In this document: positions 35,315 to 47,900 of the stretch, piece by piece | How positions within the stretch are numbered: position 1 is the stretch's first letter | Layout: each line of letters starts with the position of its first letter | Translations under genes and position numbers: made by a program | Notes under the pieces: model-generated | Database searches by the model: none | What the model saw: only the letters and a program-made list of their open reading frames with translations | What the model was told of the DNA's origin: nothing | From: Tipula vernalis | Lineage: Eukaryota; Arthropoda; Insecta; Diptera; Tipulidae | Direction of reading: 5' to 3' | Assembly (NCBI GenBank): GCA_958295665.1 | Contig: OY282558.1 | Coordinates: 43,772,389-43,836,388 of the forward strand | DNA: 64,000 nt

Positions 35315-38300
35315 TTTGCTCATAAGAGGTTCTATTTTTTGAAATCAACAATACCATTTTAACAGACCTTTAAACATAAAAGCTATATTTTGAAGTACGT
35401 TTTAGAAGGAATATTCTGACTAGAAATTTTTATATCGTGTACCTCCACAACTAAATATACTTATATTGTTTGTCAAATTTACAGTAACCCTGTACAAACT
35501 ATTTGCAGAAAATTGCTGTCAATATCATACGAAATAATAAAAATACTCATCAATAATAATTTGAAATTCCGGCATTATCCTGCCATATAATTATAGCATC
35601 AACTTTTACCTTCTTTACTTATGTTAACATAATTATAACATATTTTATTAATTACCAATGAAATATAACCCCTTACTCACCCAAGCGACAAATTTCCTAT
35701 ATAATTTAAACTAAAAGCTTCACATTTAATTTTAGTTTGCAAAACACCTACAACTTTTTTATAATTACATTATTACATAATATAGAGAAGTTATTTTGTT
35801 CGATACATAGAACTTGTGAAAATCGATTAAAAGCTCAATTAAATATTTAGTTTGGGAACCAAAAAATAAAATAAACGTAACAATTTATTGAAGTTAGTTT
35901 TTAGAAAATTATTTCGATTTTATTTAATGAAAAATATAATTTCATTGAGGAAAAGTTCAACAAATTTTTGTTGGTATAAAGTTTTCTGTCATCTTCAAAA
36001 TAAATAATTTAAAAGATTATTTTATCCATTTTTGTGTTTCTTATACATTTATACATTTAAATAGAGATATAGCTACAGCATATTTACATATTTTCAACAT
36101 TAAATAAAAATTATGTGTTATCTATTGTAATAGTTTATATTTGTTGCATTTCTTGATAAACTGGATTTTCGACCATAAGTGAGACTGGCGGTGTCTGCTA
36201 CAGAAATTTTATAATATTTTATCTGTTAAGTTATGCACATTGAGGTTGATTCTTGTCTATCATAATTTTATATGTACAAAAAACAAATACCTATACAGCA
36301 TTTTAGGTGTACGTACTTAAGTATGATAATCATTTATCACACACTAATTATTTATAAGAACCATCTACATCACGAATGGGTTATTATTTCATTCGTTTTA
36401 TTTAAAATGAAAAAAAAACTTGTATTTCTTAGCTGATTGCGTTAATGTGTCATAAAGATAAACAAAATACAAACGTAAATTTATCGATTCTCGGAATATT
36501 ATTTAATAGTTTTTATTAGGACTGGTTTTTGTCTATATATTAACTATCTTAAAACTACAATCTTACAACATTTCGTCTATTATAAAATGTGATTGACTTT
36601 CCTTAATTTTTTTTCTATTTTAATGAAACTGGAGGACTGACTATCATATCATATCTATATGTAACACAAGTACAACTGATTGAATTTTAAAAGTTTAGCT
36701 AAAAATTGTTAATAGTTTCTTGTGTTTTTATTATAATTTAAATAGCACGAAATTTATTTAAATGTTTATTTTTAAAATGTCGATAAAATTCTGAAATAAT
36801 GTGCTATTTATAGAGGTACAGCAATTTCTTTTTTTTTTCAATATTTTATAATGATTTAAAAAATTCTAGCTCATTTTAATTAATTGCTTACTGGACGCAT
36901 TTTTTAGTTTATATGGCGACGACGTGCTTATGTAAAAACTATTTAATTGGATTGAAACCTTAATTGTTCGATTTGTAAGGGGATCCATAGTACAATAGTA
37001 GTTAATATGAAATTTATTGATTGACTATCTTAATTCGTATACCATACGTATAAACCAAGTCGTTAATCTCATATTGCTCCAACTTTTGACAAAGGTCGAT
37101 TTATTTTATGCATGAAATTTGATAATTATTTGGCTTTTATTTATAAAAGTATATAACTGTAATACTACCTATAAACGAATATAACTCAAATATTTGGGCT
37201 TATTCTGATAAGATATGGAAGTATGTATAACACGGTGTAGCAGTAGGGTGTGGTTCATGGTTGATAAAACTGTACACACATTTTTTATTGAATTTTATAT
37301 TTTTGCACATAAACAGGCAAGGCGATATATTTATTCTAAAGTTGTTGTTTATTATAAACGAACATTAAATTTTATGTTTTAAAGAGAAATACGATAAATG
37401 TTTCGTTTATGTAAGTACAGACACTTTTTTTTATTTAGTGGAATGCAGTGAACAGGTTGCCGAAATTTTTACTACCTGCATCACGGAAGGTTAGTTTCTG
37501 TTACTGTTTCATTCATTCTAAAATTGATGAATATCTTGAAACAATTCGAATCGCGTTAGGCTACACTTTTTAATAAGCTGATAGATTTTAATCTAATAAG
37601 CAAATAGCAAATAAAAACAATAATTATGCCAAATTCCATGATACAATTTATAAATAAGGAAATCATGTGTCTTTAGTTAAAGCACATGATTATTTTGTTC
37701 AGCCGTCTACTGCAGGTGGAATTAAACCCAGTTTGCCGTTTTTTTTAATTGCTAAATCTGTCGGCGGACATTAATTCTCGAAATACCCTGAGCTGAAACC
37801 CCGAATTGCCTTAGCTGAAACCCCGAATATACCAATTCAGTAAAGTCGTCTAATTCACAACATTCCGAAAAAACTTGCGGTTGGTATAATTGATTATTAA
37901 AATTTTCTAGATTAAAGTGTAAAAATTATAACTAAGTACGGTTTGTCGATTTATTTAGAAATAATACAGGAATATTGCGATATACTTTAGGAATATTGCG
38001 TTAATTTGAAATGTTTGCTGTTTTGGGATATAAATATCAGTCTCAAAAGTCCAATGGTAATGATTTAAAAAAGATTTCACTATTAACTGTCCTCCATTAT
38101 GATACCAAATTTGAAATTTTCTGAAGTAAAATAAATCTTCAGGTCTCACATTGGAAAGGAATAGACATCGTGTAATAAACCAAAACAGCTGCTTCACAGC
38201 TGATTGGGCAGAAGTATCAGGAAACACAAAAATTGCCAGAAAATTATCCTTCAAAAGAAATCTAACTGTAAAATGGAGTAAAATGTTTCCAAATGATAAA

Positions 38301-38397
38301 TAAAAACTTGGCGAAATTTGATACCCAAATGCTTAAGAGACCTTAAACTTAAAATGTTGACCAACCAGATATTGAATTAGTACACTTACAAGGGAAC
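35315..38397. other. Gene-free AT-rich stretch
   Basis: No gene, RNA or element end was recognised. At 37780-37830 a short near-duplicate phrase (GCTGAAACCCCGAAT twice) is present. Confidence 0.45.
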
Positions 38398-38989
38398 CTT
38401 TTGAACTATCAAATTCAAAAAATTATAAAGCCCTTTTAAGGGTTAAAACCACCTTTTAAGTTAACCTCAAAAAACGCTTTTTTCGATATATCTCGGCTTC
38501 TACTCCACTTTTTTTTTGATAAAACCAATTGTTAATTATTCCTCATAAAAAGTACAAGTAATCCATAGTAAACTAGAATATAAGAGTCGTATCTCTATTT
38601 TTTTAGGGGATGAAATTAGCTTTTTTTCGCACATTAACCTTTATGTTTACAACCGCATACCCGGGTATGTTTTTCAATTTTAATGACCAAAATTTTATTG
38701 ATTTAGGTAACTTATCGACATGAATCCTTCAGTAGCTTAACAATTATATGTTCTGAATGGAATTTCAAGAAAAGTTTTTCCAAAACTCGATTGTAACTTG
38801 TTTTTAGTATAGTTGTATGTATTGTGTAGTTGTTGTTGTATTCGGTTGTAAACACAAGGGTTAAAGGGTGGTAGTTTTAACCCCTAAAAAGGGCTTGTTA
38901 GCCGATAAAAAAATGGTTTCATTAATGTCTCACAGAGTATTACAAATTAGAATAGTTTTTATAACTTTTTGAATTTGACAGTTCAAAAG
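38398..38989. mobile_element. Non-autonomous element with several nested inverted repeats
   Basis: The terminal arms 38398-38429 and 38958-38989 pair at 30 of 32 positions. Inside them, 38430-38468 (starting GCCCTTTTAAGGGTTAAAAC) pairs imperfectly with about 38858-38895, and 38634-38660 (containing TTTACAACCGCATAC) pairs with about 38846-38873. About 65 bp at 38896-38957 has no partner and looks like an insertion or asymmetry. No ORF is present and no clear target duplication was seen. Confidence 0.7.
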
Positions 38990-39324
38990 TAGTATGCTGA
39001 CCGAGGGTAAATTCTGTTGAAATGACAATTTTTCGTGATATATTTTAACTAGTACAAAATGAATGTCAGCCAAAATTTGCGATTCTGTTATGATTTTTAG
39101 TAATTTGCTATTTATAGCAGTTACAATTTTAGTACAAGTCACAAAAAAATGTTATTTGTTACTTGATCAAAATCTACCCCAGAACTAATAATTTCTTAAA
39201 AAATGTTTACTCACATTTACTCACAAATATTCATACTCAGATTTAATAATGTTAATTGATCCTTGTTAAGATTATTCGATATTTCACGAATCCACGATGC
39301 TATATTTTAACTAACAGAAATGTA

Positions 39325-40835
39325 TACACATGGGTGCATAAAAATCGCACATTGCTCAATTTTCCACAACAGTGCAAAAATATCAAAAAAATTCAATATT
39401 TGTTTAATTTTTTTTAATGCAGATTCAAAGTCTATTTCAATACCTATCCAGTGGTACCTTTTTTGTACTTGTACCATGCCAACAAAGAGATTTTTTGTCA
39501 AATGCATACAGCAGGCTTTCGAATTAAATTCTAAAAATAATTCAACAAGATCAATACAATAGCATGCCATGAAATATCTCGCTCGAATTGTCATCATTCG
39601 CATATCGACGCTTAGTCTGAACGGTCCTCTATTAATTACGACTTCAACCGGAGCAAAGAAATGGATACCACACCAGAGGTAGCCGCACAAGTGGTTGCAC
39701 TAATTGATGCGGGGCAGAACCAAAGTGAAGTGGTTCGACAACTAAATTTGAGCCGATTCTCCGTTCGTCGAGTGTGGCAGAGATATCAGGAAACTGGTTG
39801 TTTCAGACAGCGACAAGGATCTGGCCGACCTCGTGCTACAGCACAGCGTGATGACCGCTTTCTTGTAACAACTTCATTGCGAAATCGTTCTATGAATGCG
39901 GTTGAACTGGGACGGCGGCTCCAAGAAGTTCGTGAAGTCGAAGTCAGTCGGTGGACAGTTAGAAGACGACTTCGAGAAGTTAATCTGACTGCACACAGAC
40001 CAGCAAACGGGCCGAAATTGACCGCATCCTACCGACGAGCCCGTCGTGAGTTCGCTCGAGAGCATTTGAATTGGACAGAAGAAGAATGGAGTAGAGTCCT
40101 GTTCTCTGACTAGCGCAGGATGTGTTTATATGGCACCGATGGACGCGGAAGAGTATACAGAAGACAAGGAGAGCGATATGCACAATGTTGCATCCAAGAA
40201 CGTGTCTCGTATGGCGATGGATCGTGCATGTTCTGGGGAGGCATATCACTATAGAGGCGAAGACAGATCTTGTATTCATCACCCGAGCCAATACTGGCGG
40301 TCGGTCAAGAGGAATGACTTCTCAACGGTACATTGAGGAAGTACTCGAGGAGTATGTCGTACCTTTTGCCGGGTTTATTGGTGAAAATTTTCTGTTCATG
40401 CAGGATAATGCGAGCCCGCATAAGGCTGGTGTAGTATACCAGAACCTTCAAGAGGTGGATGTGCCTAATGGGTAATGGTGGATTTTGTGAAAACTTTGGT
40501 GAAATAAATGATTCATCGAATGGAAGCTTTCATTCGGGCCAGAGGAGGGAATACTCGCTATTAATAAAAATATTTTTTCTGATTTCCATGTTTGAATTTG
40601 ATTTTTACTACTAATTTTCATGCTGACAAATTCACAAAAACGTATAACTCAGATGTTTACCCCCAAAAATCAGTTTGATGGCACGTATAAATACAAAAAA
40701 GGTACCACTGGATAGGTATTGAAATAGACTTTGAATCTGCATTAAAAAAAATTAAACAAATATTGGATTTTTTTGATATTTTTGCACTTTTGTGGAAAAA
40801 TGAGCAATGTGCGATTTTTTTTGCACCCAAGTGTA
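39325..40835 (+). mobile_element. Tc1-like element with about 144-bp terminal inverted repeats
   Basis: The ends TACACATGGGTGCA at 39325 and the complement TGCACCCAAGTGTA at 40835 are each flanked by TA, the Tc1/mariner target. The terminal repeats (39325-39468 and 40692-40835) differ at only a handful of positions, and weaker similarity continues for about 15 bp further inward. Total length is 1511 bp. The transposase gene between them is broken. Confidence 0.88.
39661..40564 (+). pseudogene. Tc1-like transposase lacking its third catalytic residue
   Basis: Starts MDTTPEVAAQVVALI at 39661. The N-terminus holds a paired-type helix-turn-helix (SEVVRQLNLSRFSVRRVWQRY) and a GRPRAT linker motif. 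The DDE domain begins at RVLFSD, where the codon after the first catalytic Asp is a TAG stop (40111-40113). The frame continues through GRVYRRQGERYA, then changes frame near 40240. The second Asp is seen in FLFMQDNASPHKA. The segment that should carry the third acidic residue has been deleted near 40475. The expected C-terminal end FIRARGGNTRY is still recognisable, ending in TAA at 40562-40564 and overlapping an AATAAA. Confidence 0.88.
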
Positions 40836-40837
40836 TA

Positions 40838-43800
40838 CTTATGGCCAAAATATTGGCTTACTTTTCAATAGATTTTCTTGGCCTAACAGACCAAGGGTTG
40901 ATTACTGTCTCAATTTACATTAAATCCAGAGCAAAGTACTCACCAAGTTTAAACAATTTCGAACCAAATAGCCAAATATAGGATTCCAAACCTAACACTA
41001 AAATTATAAGTAAGAAAACCAACTTCTCAAGATAATCAAATTTAAATAATACATCCCAGGTAAACTACATTGATTTATTATCAATCTTAATGGAAAAGAA
41101 TTGCAAAAAAATGTAATCTTTATCAGATGTGACAATTTCCATAATATATTGTTATTCGTATCTATCACCAAGTTTATTCAACTTCTACGAATTTTTTCTT
41201 GACAAAAACTACAAATTCACAAAAAAAACAAATCTATTAAGCTCATTCTTTCATCGTTTCAATAACCACACTATACTATATCATCATCATGACATGAACA
41301 TCATCATACCGATTTCAGAAGGTGAACATTTTTGGTTGATTATGTATATACATATTTTTGGTTAAAGACAAATTTCTTATATAAGTAAGTAAGAAGTATA
41401 TATTTGTATATTTGTATTTATATAGAAAACGGTAAATATGTGCATTATTTTAGCGTCGTTGTCAATTCTTTTACGTTTTTTTTTTAAATATTTTTCGAAC
41501 GAACAAAAATATGGTATACCTAAATAAATAAAGATTATATATCGATCTTATCGTATAATTTTATCAATAAACATTTACTTTTGTTTCCTTCTTTTTTACA
41601 TACTTGTACTACCTCCAAGAATGTCTTACAAGAAATAATATATTTAATCGGAATACGAAAAAACAAAATAAAAATCCAGTACTTAATACAGTTGATTTTG
41701 ATATATACTTAAGTGTATCGGAAAATATACGGTGGTTTCTAGCTAAAGGTGACACGTTTTAAGATACAGTAAAATAACAGATCGTGACCAAATCATAAAA
41801 ATATAGTGAACTTTGTATTATTTAGATTTATTTTATAAGTGAGCCTCTTCTTTTTGAAATCCCAAAAAAAATAAGTTTTTATTATTACATCAAACGTACG
41901 AGTATAAATATCACAAAAGCTCGTTATAAAAAAAAACTTCAAAGAAGCCTCATTATTTAAAAATAAATTCCAAACAACAAAAGGTGTTTATCTGTTTAGG
42001 ACTCGTAAAACTTTTACAGCTTAATTACAATTGAAATACAACACCAAATATGTAATTAATCTATTTTTATTCAAGATTAACAAAATTAGTATGTAATGTG
42101 TAATACGAATTGTATAGGAGTTCAGTATGAGGAATTTAATCGAAATTATCGGCTTTTATATAATTTGGTTTTGTTTTATTTTCATAAATATTTTGTAGAT
42201 CTAATTCTTGAAATATTCCGAAAAGAATTAGTATTTTTTACAAATAAATCGTTTTTGTTACCAAATAACGAAAATTCCCACATTACGCTATTTTACGAAA
42301 GAATTAAATCAATGAATTAGCCACAAATGTATGTTTGTCAATAAATTAAGACGAGCAAATACATTCGTAACAAACAAAGTATTAAACAAAGTACTAAAGT
42401 GGAATACCGCCAAAATACTTATGGATACTAAATAAATAAACAAATAAACTATATTCTTATGTAATATCAGAAAAGTAGATTAAAATAGACTAGCTATCAT
42501 TTTGCATTTCCAAAGGAAGTACTAGAGAGCAGGTATTCAGTAATCAAATGAAAACATACAAGAAAAAATTTACTGGAAAAGGTTGTTTGATTTTGAGGCA
42601 GACATGTGGTTATATCGTGATGACCTTGAAATTAGACAAAAATTTGTATAACAAAAAATTGAACTTAATTGAAGGTGATTTCAAGGTCAACCAAAATAAT
42701 AACTTAGTATCATTTCGCTCTTAAAACTAATTTTTTTGGCTATTTTTCCTACAATGATTTAGTTTCGATGCACAATATTCAGGGAATTTCAAAGAAGTTT
42801 AAGGCCATTAAATCATGTGAGCCAAAAGCAAGTGAAAATTACTTAATTGTACGGAAAACAGTACTTATAGATCTTGTGCAATGACCACTACAGTGCCATC
42901 CGAAATAGTTTAAAAACAAACAACATGCTTTAGTTTATTAGAATTTGTATTGCAATTTGTATGAAGTTAACATAATATGCTTCAATATGTCTTGGTTCAC
43001 GCAACATACATAAATTGGCAAAAATTAGGATAGCAATATTTACTAGCACATCTAGCATACGGCTACCATATTTTTACAGATGACATATTGTATTTATAAG
43101 TATTAATTTTTAAGCTCAATAAATTGAATACAATAACTAGAAAATAACTATTTATACACATAAGTATATATGTATGTACATTGAAAATTGTGTTCATGGC
43201 GTGTTAAATTGGTTTAATAATTTAAATAAAAATTATAGTGTTTCAATACCTGATCTAGAGCAAGGTCAATATTGACACCAGTCATTTTGGGTTCTATTCG
43301 CAAACAGCACAAATGTTTACGAATAGAACACAAAATAACCTGTGGCAAATTCCCTCACTATACAAATTTAATTAACTAGTTCGCTACCAAGGTCTCCTAA
43401 GAAAACCGTCCACCACAGCGAAATTTTTTTTTTTTTTCTGGATTATAAGACATCAATTGGATTAGACTTTACGTATTTACGCGCTTTAACATGTCTTCAT
43501 AAATTGACCAAAAATTACTTACTTCAAAATTTGAAACTATACATTTCATGTTTAGTTATAAATTTCAACGAAATTCTAATGCATAAAAAAATATTTTTAA
43601 GATAACAAAATCGAAAAGTTAATTATAAGGAAAAACGTGTAAACCGCTGTTTACACAGTGTCGAAACTTCCAGAGGTGCAGATGGTGCCCGAAAAATTAG
43701 GACGGAAAAAATAAAAATAGTTAATTTTATCAATAATTCTCTAAAATCGCCACCCAAAAATAATCCAACATATCAAATTCTTTACCAACACCAAAACAAG

Positions 43801-44423
43801 TCTTTTAATTGTTTGTTTTGATAAATTGGTAAACAAATCTGGTACAGATTCTTGGTGCAAAACAATAAACATCAACAAGTTCAATTCGCCCAGCTCCTCA
43901 AATTACTATCAAAATCATATGGGACCCTAGGCTTACAAAACAGCTTAGATCAAATGCACCAGCTTCTTTAGTATATCTGAAGGGCAAATTTGTGAATTTG
44001 TATGTTGCACCCCAAATAGTGAAACAGAGTACGAAATTTATGAAGGCTGGTTGTGTGAGGAGAAAGGACGTTAACAAAGTTTCTGGTATCAGGTTCGGAG
44101 CTGTGCAAACTAAGCAACAATTTAATTTAGAAGTAGCTATATACTAAAGCTGACGTACTTAGAAAAAAAGTCACAAACGCCAAAAGTCGAAAAATGCGTT
44201 AGGGGCATATTTGGATTATGCAAACAAACACCTATTTTTCTGCTTTTTTAAAAAGCCAAATATCCTTCATCAAATGCCATAAAATCACGTTATTTAAGTT
44301 AGTTTCAAATTATGGCAAACAAAAGTAGAAAAATTGAAATTACCCAAAATTATTCAGAATTTCGCACAAAGATCTTCATTTCAAGGCATTCAAGATTCAG
44401 ATAACTCAAAAAATAAAGCCATC
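40838..44423. other. Gene-free AT-rich stretch with one strong hairpin
   Basis: No gene was recognised. The most structured part is the hairpin at 43284-43336, listed separately. A perfect 8-bp stem lies at 43637-43656 (GTGTAAAC / GTTTACAC). Short open frames at 41129-41365 and 42096-42320 carry no domain. Confidence 0.45.
43284..43336. repeat. 23-bp stem hairpin with 7-nt loop
   Basis: The arms 43284-43306 and 43314-43336 pair at 21 of 23 positions, and the flanks extend the stem imperfectly by about 8 bp. It could be a tiny palindromic element or a small-RNA precursor. Nothing shows that it is transcribed. Confidence 0.6.
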
Positions 44424-44948
44424 AGACTTTGGATTACGTCGTCAGTTCGCTAATTGGGCCATACAAAAAAAACTTAAAAATGCGAATTTTTCCAACAAGC
44501 GACGAAGCAAATTTTGAACTGGGTGGATTTATAAACAAACAAAATTGTCGAATCTGGGGTAAAGAAAATCCACGAGAAATAATGGAAACACAGATACATC
44601 CACAGAAAGTGATTGGTGAGGTTTCTGGGCTGGTGAGTAATCGAACCGCACTTTTTTTGAAACTTCTACTAAACTAATGATTACTAAGTTTTTGTTTGAC
44701 GAATTGAAAGATATGGATGTTCAGAATATGTGGTTTTGGCAGAATAGCGCCACATGTCATACAGCAATAGAAAAAATTTTTGTTCTTTTGCGCGAACGCT
44801 TTGGCCGTCTAGATCTTGCGATCTAACATTCCTAGGTTTTTTGCGTATAAGGTATTGGAAGGCAAAAGTCTATGCCAACGATCCACAAACAATTGGTGAC
44901 CTAAAGGAGAATATTCTTGTATTCAAGAAATTGAGCCGCATTATATGA
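44424..44948 (+). pseudogene. Tc1/mariner-superfamily transposase remnant (copy 3)
   Basis: Best preserved member of the family also seen at 9.9 and 34.2 kb. The blocks in order are DFGLRRQFANWAIQ, then SDEANFELGGFINKQNCRIW with the first catalytic Asp, then ENPREIMETQIHPQKV. In a second frame, MWFWQNSATCHTAIEK follows, where Asn replaces the expected second catalytic Asp, and then LLRERFG. Finally SCDLTFLGFL and KAKVYANDPQTIGDLKENI appear, where the usual Asp in the LDFFLWG block has become Gly. It is therefore catalytically dead as well as frame-broken. No terminal repeats were found. Confidence 0.75.
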
Positions 44949-47900
44949 GAATCTCATCGGAAATTTCGATAAAAGAATGATAGCTTGCCATACAGCAGCA
45001 AGAGGTCATTTACAAGACATTATTTTCCATTACTAAACCGGAACCTTTGTACTATCATTTGAAACAAAAATTTAGATACATATATACTTGCCAAATAATT
45101 TACGTGTTATATTAAAAGTTAACCTCGAATTGGTTACAATTTTAACCCTTTACGTCTATATAATATTAGCATCCACTACTTATGTATTTCGGTCCACTCT
45201 ATGGGCGATTGGATGAAAAAGAAGAAGCATACGCAATGTTTCAAATCTTTAATTTATAATCATCAATTTTACCATTTTAACTAATTACTTTTAACATTTC
45301 GAAACATGTTGGAAATTTGAGAAATCTCTAAAATCCTAAAAATTAGTTAAGGTAATCGTAGATTTAAATATAATATGTGCTTCAAAGCATAAGAGCTTTC
45401 CGGCCACTAGTTAAATTAGACGAAATTTTTTTGCAAAAGAGATTCTTTTCTTATACTTCAACGTATACGAGTGATGCCTTACCACGCACGTGAAAAACTA
45501 ATCAAACTAAATGTAAATGCCAAAAATAAACCGTTACTCAACTATGGTTTAGCATGATAATACTTCTTAATTATTCATGATAGAGAAAACTAAAACAAAA
45601 AATTTACATGACATTAAAAATTCACATGTGTAGTATGTGAATTTGATTTTAATTTATTTGCTGATGTCTCAAAAATATGTTCCTTTACATTTTTAACTGT
45701 ATCATGTTCGCGTATATTACAAAAAAAAATGTGATAATGGTACGCCGCTAATTCTATTTCGTTTGTCGTTAACAAGCTAAATAAAAAATTCAATAGTTTT
45801 TGTGAATATGAATACTTTTATATACGGTTTTGGTAACACACACAAAAATGGATACTACTTCCTGTTGATTGATGTAGTTTTTTGAGTTAAATATGCACGA
45901 TTGGAATTTAATATGGACGACGACACTTAAACGACTTATCTGTTTGGTTGGAATGTGTTATAACTTAGAAACTATCACATCTGGTGTTTGTGCGCTCTTT
46001 AGTTTTACAGCCAAGCAACAACAAGTGGATGACTGAACAATGCAAACATATCGCGTGATATCATATTTTAGAACTCTATAATATAAAACTTAAATATTGT
46101 TTGCCATTTTATTGATTCAACACTGATAAAATTCGAATCAAGGTTAAAAAAGATGTTAGCACCCGACTTATACACTATAGGTGGAGAGCATAAGCACACA
46201 TACTATATACAAAATAATTTGTTAGTAAATTCATGTGCCGTAATTTTTGCAAATTTAGATAACACAAAAACGTTATCAGCGATCTTTTTTTGTGTTTTAT
46301 GTTAAGTATTTACGTATGAAATGATAAGAATCAGGGTTATTGTTTATTTTAATTAAGAATGTATAATAATAATAAAGTCGGTCGCGGGCAGTTGTGATAA
46401 ATATGTGTAATACATAAATCAACCCAGTAAATTTGTAATGTACAGTAAAAATGTGTTCTGTAAGAAAAACTTGCATATAGATTATAGATGGATGTCTTAA
46501 ATTTTATAAACTTTATATTATGTACTTTTATTACATAAAACATATTTTATAAGCACACTTGTTAATAATTCAACTCAAATATCAAGAGAATATAAATTTA
46601 AATTTATTTGCAATTTAAACGAATTAATTAGATAGCCAGTCTGAATATGAAGTTGAAACCATATACAGTAAAGATACAGTAGCACATACATAAGTTTTGT
46701 ACTAAAGATACAGAAGTAGTTGGGTAAAATATACATTTATGTATATAAAAGTACTTACATATTTAGTTTAATTAAAAAACAAGGGCGTTATTGCAGTCAG
46801 ATCTTTTTTAGTTTGATATGATTGCATGCACATAAATCAGCTGATACTACGGTCATGGGACATTTAAATCTAATCAGGGTCGATTGCTGTAAAAGTTATC
46901 AAACCAAACGGATTAGCCACATTATAAATCAAATATGTGCATGCACGTGTTATGGTAAATTGAACTGAAATATTCGAGTGTTATTGAATATTACACTTAA
47001 GTTTATGAATAACATTTTTGTAATTTAACAATCTCCTAGTCTCCCTGGTTTCTCTCTAAGTTTAAAACCTTAACAAAATCCAGTTTTAAAGAAATAATTA
47101 ATATAAAGATGGTTTCAAACGTGTTGAATAGTCCACCTTAACATTAAGTTAGGTCAACTTACAAGTTTTTAAAACAGATATTAGACATGTCCTTCTGTAA
47201 ATATTTAGCTCCGTTAATAATCATTGATTTTATCAATTTCCTAGGATGCCTAAGATATCAATAAAATTTAGTTTTTGAATTTATTTGCTTGCTCAATTTT
47301 TAAGATCAAGACTACAACAGCGAATCAAAGCATAGGTACTTAACTGTATATGTAAAGTCGAATTCAAAAGAACATCTTCATGAACAAAACAATATGTGCA
47401 TACTTATGAAAACCTATTTGGGAAAACTTTCAAATATTGTTTCTTTGTAATCTATTGCAGTTTGCTTTTCAACGTCTTGCTTACGCAGTAGCCATATCGG
47501 GGACGCATGGCTAAAGTTTATATAAACTACTTATGAATTATGCATTCCAACAGGGATGTCATAGACGCTTTCTTCGCCAACCAATTTAATTTTCAATTTG
47601 TGTGCCAGAAACAACTGGCAAATAAGTGTGCCATAATATTTCACGACTTGAATTGAAAGGAAAACCATTTCGTACCTAAATATTCAAAATTGTATAATCC
47701 AAAATCACTTTACTTGTGCGAAAATTGTTAAAACTTTGTTAAAAGTAATGCGTCTTTTAATGTAAGAGTGGACACGAAATTTGTCGGTGAAGTTGAAATA
47801 GATGGATCCTTCTCATATTCTTGCATTACTTCATATATTCTAGATTCAAACTTAGTCTAACTCTCTGATCAATTTCACATTAATGTTGTTCTGGTCACTA

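Noticed and set aside
39307..39690. 127-codon minus-strand frame at the Tc1-like element's left end
   Set aside because: Lies mostly in the terminal inverted repeat and overlaps the transposase start; a shadow.
43637..43656. 8-bp perfect stem (GTGTAAAC / GTTTACAC)
   Set aside because: Short stems of this size occur by chance in AT-rich sequence.
46823..46940. Inverted TGCATGCACATA pair
   Set aside because: Only about 12 bp pair and the flanks do not extend it, so no element call is made.
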